Shown in pieces: positions 1 through 5,108 of a stretch of DNA of 8,821 nt; within the stretch, counting starts at the first letter, position 1, and every line of letters begins with the position of its first letter. Location of the stretch: contig CAMNJD010000566.1 in assembly GCA_946540705.1 (NCBI GenBank), positions 1 through 8,821 on the forward strand, read 5' to 3'. The position numbers and the translations under genes were made by a program. A model generated the notes under the pieces. The model searched no databases, was not told the origin of the DNA, and saw only the letters and a list, made by a program, of their open reading frames with translations. Source of the DNA: an uncultured Ruminococcus sp. (lineage in GTDB: Bacteria > Bacillota > Clostridia > Oscillospirales > Ruminococcaceae).

Positions 1-68
1 ATTTGTGTTAACCGGAATTTGTCAACCACCTAAAAAGATACATACCCTATTTTTTCTGACTGCTCCCA

Positions 69-97
69 TTGCACTTTTCCGTATAATATGGTATAAT
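69..97 (+). promoter_or_regulatory. sigma-A-type promoter of the M16C peptidase gene
   Basis: The -35 box TTGCAC (69-74) is followed after exactly 17 nt by a perfect -10 box TATAAT (92-97). Transcription should start near 104, giving a leader of about 39 nt before the start codon at 143. A second TATAAT at 82-87 lies 10 nt upstream but has no good -35 box at the right distance. The first 68 nt of the window show no other feature. Confidence 0.75.
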
Positions 98-127
98 AAG
101 CATAGCATAACCCCGAATTCATGCCAG

Positions 128-135
128 AAAAGGAG
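128..135 (+). promoter_or_regulatory. ribosome binding site that decides the M16C start
   Basis: The run AAAAGGAG sits 7 nt before the ATG at 143, which is ideal spacing. An in-frame ATG at 137 is only 1 nt from this site, so it is too close to be used. In-frame codons further upstream (back to a GTG at 5) lie before or inside the promoter. Confidence 0.75.
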
Positions 136-142
136 AATGCAC

Positions 143-3022
143 ATGCTGAATCAGGTTGGCGACCGTTTCCACGGCTTTACCGTGACCCGTATCCGCGAAA
201 GTCAGGAGCTGGGCGGCAGGCTCGTCGAAATGGTCTATGACAAAACCGGCACGGAGCTGTGCTGGGTCGATAATCAGCTCGAAAATAAGCTGTTTTCAAT
301 CGCGTTCAAAACGCTCCCCGAGCAGAGCACCGGCGTGTTCCATATCCTAGAGCACTCTGTCCTCTGCGGCTCGAAAAAATTTCCGGTGCGTGAACCGTTC
401 GTCGAGCTGCTCAAAAGCTCCATGAATACGTTTCTCAATGCGATGACCTTCCCCGATAAGACCATGTACCCCGTTTCCAGCCGCAATGCGCGCGATTTCC
501 TCAATCTCACCGAGGTCTATCTCGACGCCGTCTTTGCCCCCGCAATCCTCGAAAATCCAAACATTTTCTATCAGGAGGGCTGGCACATCGAGACAGATGC
601 GGACGGTACCCGCAGCTACAAGGGCGTCGTGTTCAATGAGATGAAGGGCGCGATGAGCAGCGTGGACGGCATGGCCGAATACAAGCTCAGCGAAATGCTG
701 TTCCCCGACACCTGCTACGGCTTCAACAGCGGCGGCGACCCCGCGGTCATCCCGACACTGACCTACGAACAATTCATCGAGACATATCACCGCTTCTATC
801 ATCCCTCCAATGCCCGCATCTTCCTCGACGGCGATATCCCCGCAGAGGAAACCTTTGCGCTGCTGGAGGAATATCTCTCGCAGTACGACAAGCGGGAGGC
901 GCTGCCCGAAATCACAATGCAGACACCTGTTTCCTCCGAGCAGACGATGGAATATGAGCTTTCGCAGGATGAGGAGATCACCGACAAGGGCTGCCTCTAT
1001 GTCGGCAAAATTCTTTGCACATGGCAGGATCGCGTGAAGATCATCGCCTGCAATGCGCTCTGGGATGCGATTGCCGGAAGCAATGAGGCACCGCTGAAGC
1101 GTGCTGTGCTCTCGGAGGGTCTGGCACAGGAAATGAGCTTTATGCTCGACCCCTCGACCGCGCAGTGCTGCCTTCAGATCGCTTTCCGCAATATCACCGA
1201 CGGCAGAGAGAACGAAATACTCCCGCTCATCCGCAGGACTGCCGCAGAGCTGCTCGAACAGGGGCTTGACCGCAATGCGATCGAGGCGTCCGTCAACCGG
1301 CTCGCATTCCTCGCGCTGGAGCCAGAGGAGCCGCAGGGACTCGAACGCTGCATCTCCTCGATGAACAGTTGGCTGCACGGCGGCGACCCGATGCAGTATA
1401 TGGTCAATCTGGAGGACTTCGCAAAGGTGCGCGCAATGCTCGATGACGGCAGCTTTGAGGCGCTGCTGCGTGAGATGCTGCTCGATGAAACCGGCGTTGC
1501 CGTGCTGCATGCAAAGCCGTCGTACACGTTCGGTGAAACAATGCGGCAGGAGGAAGCTGCACGGCTTGCGGCTGCCTGCGCGGACTGGACTGCCGAGGAT
1601 GAGGCGAAAAATGCCGCGCTCAATGCGGCGCTTCAGGCATGGCAGCAGACACCGGATTCCCCGGAACAGCTCGCGACACTGCCTGTGCTCGATGTCTCCG
1701 AGGTCAGCGATCAGCCGGCCTGGACGGAAACTGCGGTTCATGAAGCGGACGGCGTCACGGTGCTGTATCATCCCGAGCCCTGCATGGGTCTGGTGCATGT
1801 CGGGCTGTATTTCCGCATGACCGATTACAGCATTGACGATCTGCCGCTGCTGCTGCATCTCGGTTCGCTGTTCGGCAAGCTCCCGACCGCGCATTATTCC
1901 GCGCTGGAATTGCAGCAGGAGCTGAAAAATAAGGTCGGCCGCCTCGAAACCTCCGTGGAGATCCTTGCGGAGAAAAATCAGCAGGACACCTGCATTCCGC
2001 TCCTGACGGTGCGGTGCAGCTTCCTCGCAGAGCGGCAGGCAGATGCCGCAAGGCTGATCGAGGAGGTGCTGCTGACAACCGACTTCACGCAGAAAGACAA
2101 GATCCGGGAGATCCTGCTGCAAACCGACGAACGGTTCAAGCAGTTCCCGGTTATGGGCGGTCATGCGCTCGGCCTGAGTGCCGTGCTCTCCCGCTGCTCT
2201 GCTGCGTATGCTGCGCGTGACGCGCTGGGCGGCTATACGGCCATTCGCCGGACACATGCGCTGGTCAAGAACTTTGATACGGAATTCGATGCATTCTGCA
2301 CACTGATGCAGCGCGTACAGCGGGAGACTTGCTGCAAGGAACGCCTGACAGCCGGCGTGACCTCCGCAAAGGAGACTGCGATCCATGATATTCTCGCGGC
2401 ATTCCCGCAGGGGACGGCCGTGCCGGAGCAGGTACACTATGAGCTGCATCTGCCCGAACGCATGGGCTGCCGCATTCCGGCGCAGATCGGCTTTGCCGTG
2501 CAGGGATATCAGCTCACGGGGGATGACCCTGCATTTGATGCGGGCTATCGCGTTGCGGCGAAGATCCTTTCGCTGAGCTATCTCTGGAATGTTGTGCGCG
2601 TGCAGGGCGGTGCCTACGGAACCGGCATCTCGATCCGGCGCGACGGCAGTCTGCTCACGTACTCCTACCGCGATCCCTCTCCTGCCGCGTCCCTCAGCGT
2701 CAACCGCGGACTGTCCGATTTTATCCGGCAGTTCTGCGAGAGCGGGGAGCCGATCGACGGCTATATCATTTCGACGGTCAATGACGAGGACCCGCTGCGC
2801 GCACCGCGTGATAACGGCTTCACGGCCGACAGCCTGTGGTTCACGAAGCGCACAAAGGAGGAGTTTGCCGCCGAGCGGAAGCAAATGCTCAGCACCACGA
2901 AGGAGACACTGCTGCGCTCCTGCGCGGTCTGGGACACATTCGCAGAAAAGGGCAGCGTGTGCGTCTGCGCCGCAGAAAACCTGCTGAATGACTGCGCGGA
3001 TCTTACGGTCTGCGAGCTGTAA
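143..3022 (+). CDS. M16C family zinc metallopeptidase, presequence protease (PreP/Cym1)-like
   Basis: This 959-residue protein has the length and layout of the PreP branch of the M16 family, a two-half clamshell peptidase that degrades short unstructured peptides in an ATP-independent way. The inverted zinc motif HxxEH is visible as H67-I-L-E70-H71, with E70 as the general base. The third zinc ligand is E166 in GVVFNEMKGA, about 95 residues later, as in plant and human PreP. An M16 C-type domain follows (FIETYHRFYHPSNA, about residues 211-224), then the M16C-associated middle region. In the C-terminal half, R819 and Y825 in RVQGGAY match the Arg/Tyr pair that helps bind substrate in PreP. No signal peptide is visible, so it is probably cytoplasmic, clearing peptides. 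The gene has its own promoter and ends in a shared terminator, so it appears monocistronic. The family call is secure; the natural substrate is unknown. No frameshift or missing catalytic residue was seen. Confidence 0.93.
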   Translation: MLNQVGDRFHGFTVTRIRESQELGGRLVEMVYDKTGTELCWVDNQLENKLFSIAFKTLPEQSTGVFHILEHSVLCGSKKFPVREPFVELLKSSMNTFLNAMTFPDKTMYPVSSRNARDFLNLTEVYLDAVFAPAILENPNIFYQEGWHIETDADGTRSYKGVVFNEMKGAMSSVDGMAEYKLSEMLFPDTCYGFNSGGDPAVIPTLTYEQFIETYHRFYHPSNARIFLDGDIPAEETFALLEEYLSQYDKREALPEITMQTPVSSEQTMEYELSQDEEITDKGCLYVGKILCTWQDRVKIIACNALWDAIAGSNEAPLKRAVLSEGLAQEMSFMLDPSTAQCCLQIAFRNITDGRENEILPLIRRTAAELLEQGLDRNAIEASVNRLAFLALEPEEPQGLERCISSMNSWLHGGDPMQYMVNLEDFAKVRAMLDDGSFEALLREMLLDETGVAVLHAKPSYTFGETMRQEEAARLAAACADWTAEDEAKNAALNAALQAWQQTPDSPEQLATLPVLDVSEVSDQPAWTETAVHEADGVTVLYHPEPCMGLVHVGLYFRMTDYSIDDLPLLLHLGSLFGKLPTAHYSALELQQELKNKVGRLETSVEILAEKNQQDTCIPLLTVRCSFLAERQADAARLIEEVLLTTDFTQKDKIREILLQTDERFKQFPVMGGHALGLSAVLSRCSAAYAARDALGGYTAIRRTHALVKNFDTEFDAFCTLMQRVQRETCCKERLTAGVTSAKETAIHDILAAFPQGTAVPEQVHYELHLPERMGCRIPAQIGFAVQGYQLTGDDPAFDAGYRVAAKILSLSYLWNVVRVQGGAYGTGISIRRDGSLLTYSYRDPSPAASLSVNRGLSDFIRQFCESGEPIDGYIISTVNDEDPLRAPRDNGFTADSLWFTKRTKEEFAAERKQMLSTTKETLLRSCAVWDTFAEKGSVCVCAAENLLNDCADLTVCEL

Positions 3023-3043
3023 ATCCTGAAGATCACAAACAAA

Positions 3044-3076
3044 AGCCCCGGTACAGTTCAAAACCGTACCGGGGCT
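3044..3076. terminator. shared intrinsic terminator between convergent genes
   Basis: AGCCCCGGTAC (3044-3054) pairs perfectly over 11 bp with GTACCGGGGCT (3066-3076) across an 11-nt loop, where GTT/AAC may pair further. Read on the minus strand, the hairpin is followed by a T-rich tail (CTTTTGTTTG), so it is a good terminator for the lysozyme gene, whose stop lies 16 nt before it. Read on the plus strand it lies 21 nt after the M16C stop, but only a short GATTT follows, so termination there is probably weaker. Confidence 0.85.
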
Positions 3077-3092
3077 GATTTGCACCGTCAGA

Positions 3093-4613
3093 TCAGTAGC
3101 CGTTCTTATGGCGCTGCTGCATGATCGCCGGATAATCGCGGTATGCGAGATCAAGGTCACATTCGCAGTTGACACCGCTGACGGCATTCGTGCCGACATT
3201 CAGTCCGGTCGAGCCGTACTGCCAGATGCCGTAGCTTTCCTTGATATTCGGCTTGGTCACGCGCCAGTTTGCGACCCAGATGTCATACTTTTTCACCATG
3301 CTGTCGGTCATGTAGGAACGGAAGCAGGGGTTCGTGTAGATCACAACATAGTAGCCCTTTTTCTCCATTTCGCTGCAAAATGCATCGACGATCGCGGAGA
3401 ATTCATCCTTGGAGAGCGTGCCGTTGAGGACGGCCTTCTGCTGGGTAGGATCCTCGATATCGAACGCGATCGGGTACTCAAACTTCCGGTCGCCGAGCAC
3501 CTGTGCGCAGACATTCGCCTCGATGCGCGCCTCATCTGCGGACATTGCGTAGGAATACCAGTAAGCACCGACGGGGATTCCCGCAGCCTTTGCGCCGTTG
3601 TAGTATGTATAGAACATCGAATCGACCTGCTTGGCGTATTTGCCGTAGCCCGCACGGAGAATCGCAAACTGACCGTGCGGATCCTTTGCGACCTGACTGA
3701 AGTTGACATTGCCCTGGAAGCGCGAAATATCAATCCCGCGCTTCAGCACGCCGCTCTGTGAGGGCAGAACGATCGCTCTGGTGGTTGTAACGGGCTTGGC
3801 CGTTGAGACAGAAGCAGTTGTCGAAGCGGTGGTTGTTGTCGTGACCGTAGTTGTCGTGGTTGTCGTGGTGGTCGTAGTCGTTGTGGTCGTTGTTGTGGTA
3901 GTAGTCGTTGCAGAAGTCGTTTCTGCCGCGGTTACGGTCGTTTGTTCGGGCTCCGTCACGCCGATTCCGAGCAGCGGAGCACGCTCGCGCACGCGGATAT
4001 GGCCGCGCTGTGCCAGCATCGGCAGCGTTTCCGTCGGCCCGGCCCCGCTTGAATCCCAGAAAGCCGGCATCTCCGGGATCAGCGGATAGTCCGTGCCCGG
4101 CTCTGCATCGGAGGGAATCCGGAAATAAAGCTGAATCAGCTCCACATCGCCCTCGATCATGAGATCGCTGCCTGCGGCTGCAACGACGCCGACCGTGCTG
4201 CTGTCCTGTGCCAGATAAGAGGTACACGCCCATGTCTCGGTCGTCAGCAGCGGCTCATCGTTGAACACGCCCGGCACCATCTGCACGCCCTCTGCATCTA
4301 CCGGCATCAGGCCGCCGAAGCTGACACCGGATGCCATCCACTTGAAGCCGGGATTGTTTGTGACATACACATCGACGCTGACAGTCTCGCCGGGCAGTCC
4401 CTCTGCATCGGAAATGCAAAGGCCGATCGGGGCTGTTTCCGTCACGATTGCACGCTTGGAAAGCACGAAGTCAAAGACATCGACCACGCCGTCGCCGTTC
4501 AGATCGGTCTGTTCCTGCTGTACGGTGACAGCAGCGGCGGGGGATGTGAGCTGTAAGGTGCCAAGCAGGAGTGCCAGTCCTGCGGCCAGTCGTTTTCTTG
4601 CCTGATTGAACAT
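3093..4613 (-). CDS. secreted GH25 lysozyme with dockerin repeat, cohesin-like module and poly-Thr linker
   Basis: This 506-residue modular exoenzyme has, in order: a signal peptide (MFNQARKR, a hydrophobic stretch to about residue 24, likely cut after A28 in SPAAA-VTV); one dockerin-type calcium loop (D37, N39, D41, D45, D48 in DLNGDGVVDVFDF, then LSKRAIV); a cohesin-like beta-sandwich module (about 62-210, with GETVSVDVYVTNN near its start and GDVELIQLYFRIPSDAEPGT near its end); a threonine-rich linker (about 225-282); and a GH25 domain (about 291-496). GH25 enzymes are N-acetylmuramidases that cut the MurNAc-GlcNAc bond of peptidoglycan. Visible catalytic-site residues are D295 in GIDIS, and D385 and E387 in AFDIED, with E387 the likely acid. 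YDIWVANW and YGIWQYGS are further GH25 hallmarks. It ends without an LPXTG anchor or choline-binding repeats. A good ribosome site precedes ATG 4611-4613. The dockerin is only half of the usual two-repeat domain, so cellulosome-style docking is uncertain. The enzyme could serve wall remodelling or attack on other bacteria. Confidence 0.92.
   Translation of the reverse strand: MFNQARKRLAAGLALLLGTLQLTSPAAAVTVQQEQTDLNGDGVVDVFDFVLSKRAIVTETAPIGLCISDAEGLPGETVSVDVYVTNNPGFKWMASGVSFGGLMPVDAEGVQMVPGVFNDEPLLTTETWACTSYLAQDSSTVGVVAAAGSDLMIEGDVELIQLYFRIPSDAEPGTDYPLIPEMPAFWDSSGAGPTETLPMLAQRGHIRVRERAPLLGIGVTEPEQTTVTAAETTSATTTTTTTTTTTTTTTTTTTTTVTTTTTASTTASVSTAKPVTTTRAIVLPSQSGVLKRGIDISRFQGNVNFSQVAKDPHGQFAILRAGYGKYAKQVDSMFYTYYNGAKAAGIPVGAYWYSYAMSADEARIEANVCAQVLGDRKFEYPIAFDIEDPTQQKAVLNGTLSKDEFSAIVDAFCSEMEKKGYYVVIYTNPCFRSYMTDSMVKKYDIWVANWRVTKPNIKESYGIWQYGSTGLNVGTNAVSGVNCECDLDLAYRDYPAIMQQRHKNGY
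3846..3908 (-). repeat. poly-threonine linker tract (21 consecutive Thr codons)
   Basis: Residues 236-256 of the lysozyme are all threonine, and further Thr-rich sequence lies on both sides. The run uses all four Thr codons (7 ACG, 5 ACA, 5 ACC, 4 ACT) in no strict order. It is therefore degenerate at the DNA level rather than a pure short tandem repeat. Such linkers separate catalytic and binding modules in secreted glycoside hydrolases and are often glycosylated. Confidence 0.9.
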
Positions 4614-4620
4614 TGCGGAT

Positions 4621-4627
4621 CCTCCCT
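4621..4627 (-). promoter_or_regulatory. ribosome binding site of the GH25 lysozyme
   Basis: On the minus strand AGGGAGG lies 7 nt before the ATG at 4613-4611. This strong match at ideal spacing fixes the start used here, and the signal peptide begins immediately at that Met. Confidence 0.8.
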
Positions 4628-4713
4628 AAAAAGCATAAACAAACAATAGTTTCTCTCTCTTACTTTCACGGTACGGCGCGTAATAATGCCCAATTTCTTT
4701 CCTCTCTGTTTTT

Positions 4714-4742
4714 ATTTTACCACAAATTGACTAGCAATTCAA
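4714..4742 (-). promoter_or_regulatory. likely promoter of the GH25 lysozyme gene
   Basis: On the minus strand TTGAAT (plus positions 4742-4737) and TAAAAT (4719-4714) are 17 nt apart, a near-consensus sigma-A promoter. Transcription would start near 4707, leaving a leader of roughly 95 nt before the lysozyme start. An inverted repeat AATTG-N5-CAATT (4725-4739) lies in the spacer and touches the -35 box; it could be an operator, but this is only inference. Confidence 0.55.
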
Positions 4743-4827
4743 TATTTTTTCACATTTTGTTCAGAATTTCTAATATACATGCAAACGATTCCTCATACAG
4801 AGTGATATTTCATGCAGAATGCCGAAT

Positions 4828-4863
4828 TTGACATTTTTCGGGATCGGCACTTGACATTTCCGG
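4828..4863 (+). repeat. direct repeat of TTGACATTT carrying the -35 box
   Basis: TTGACATTTTTCGG (4828-4841) and TTGACATTTCCGG (4851-4863) are near-identical, with starts 23 nt apart. Only the second has a -10 box at the right distance. The first has none near 4851, so it may be a decoy -35, a duplicated regulator site, or chance. Confidence 0.5.
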
Positions 4864-4879
4864 TGTTTTGCGGTATAAT
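4851..4879 (+). promoter_or_regulatory. consensus sigma-A promoter of tRNA-Thr
   Basis: A perfect TTGACA (4851-4856) and a perfect TATAAT (4874-4879) are separated by 17 nt, the ideal sigma-A promoter. The start point would be near 4886, about 16 nt before the mature tRNA 5' end at 4902. That is a short leader for RNase P to remove. Confidence 0.92.
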
Positions 4880-4901
4880 ATGAGGGCAGTCACGGAAATA
4901 T

Positions 4902-4974
4902 GCTGTTTTAGCTCAGTTGGTAGAGCACATCCTTGGTAAGGATGAGGTCGCTGGTTCGACTCCAGTAAACAGCT
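4902..4974 (+). tRNA. tRNA-Thr (anticodon GGT)
   Basis: A complete 73-nt cloverleaf is visible. The acceptor stem GCTGTTT (4902-4908) pairs perfectly with AAACAGC (4967-4973). The D stem is GCTC/GAGC around AGTTGGTA. The anticodon stem CATCC/GGATG encloses TTGGTAA, giving anticodon GGT at 4935-4937, which reads the threonine codons ACC and ACT. The variable loop is AGGTC, and the T arm is GCTGG-TTCGACT-CCAGT with one G-U pair. The discriminator base is T (4974). CCA is not encoded, so it must be added by the nucleotidyltransferase. The gene stands alone with its own promoter and terminator. Confidence 0.97.
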
Positions 4975-4978
4975 TGAG

Positions 4979-5013
4979 AACCGGTGCTTCGGAAACGAAG
5001 TCACCGGTTTTTT
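4979..5013 (+). terminator. intrinsic terminator of tRNA-Thr
   Basis: AACCGGTG (4979-4986) pairs with CACCGGTT (5002-5009). Inside it CTTCG pairs with CGAAG around a GAAA tetraloop (4992-4995), with a single bulged T at 5001. The 13-bp stem runs straight into six T residues (5008-5013), the textbook form. It begins only 4 nt after the tRNA. The following gap to mutS2 (5014-5108) shows no convincing promoter; it has a small TCCGG-N5-CCGGA inverted repeat at 5018-5032. Confidence 0.93.
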
Positions 5014-5095
5014 CATATCCGGACAGACCGGAAGCACCTGAACAGGCGATGCCCGGTCAGGAAGCCCTGTCAATCTATCCGCCATGCAGACCGAA

Positions 5096-5100
5096 AAGGA
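5096..5100 (+). promoter_or_regulatory. ribosome binding site that decides the mutS2 start
   Basis: AAGGA lies 8 nt before the ATG at 5109. An in-frame ATG at 5100 overlaps the last base of this site, so it cannot use it. The start at 5109 (MNTKLSPD) is therefore preferred, a difference of only three residues. Confidence 0.7.
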
Positions 5101-5108
5101 TGCTATAT

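Larger units (their letters stand above)
4614..4901. other. divergent AT-rich intergenic region between the lysozyme and tRNA-Thr
   Basis: This 288-nt gap has no credible coding sequence. It holds the minus-strand lysozyme leader, ribosome site and promoter (to about 4742), then about 85 nt of AT-rich sequence in which I recognise nothing, then two TTGACATTT elements and the tRNA promoter. Confidence 0.8.

Noticed and set aside
82..87. A second TATAAT ahead of the M16C gene
   Set aside because: No acceptable -35 box lies 16-18 nt upstream, whereas the TATAAT at 92-97 pairs well with TTGCAC at 69-74.
5..142. N-terminal extension of the M16C peptidase from a GTG at 5
   Set aside because: The stretch contains the promoter at 69-97, and a strong ribosome site points to ATG 143; family length also fits the shorter form.
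347..3199. A 950-codon open frame on the minus strand opposite the M16C gene
   Set aside because: It overlaps a gene with clear catalytic motifs, its translation is Arg/Leu/His-rich with no recognisable domain, and GC-rich codon bias in the true gene readily keeps the opposite frame open.
3846..3908. Possible CRISPR or microsatellite array at the repeated GTN/ACN tract
   Set aside because: There are no spacers or constant repeat units; it is an in-frame threonine-coding run with mixed codons.
3703..4089. A plus-strand frame encoding a long valine run
   Set aside because: It is the complement of the poly-threonine linker of the lysozyme; no ribosome site or family support.
4613..4831. A 72-codon plus-strand frame in the divergent gap
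   Set aside because: It covers the lysozyme ribosome site and promoter, has no ribosome site of its own, and resembles AT-rich non-coding sequence.
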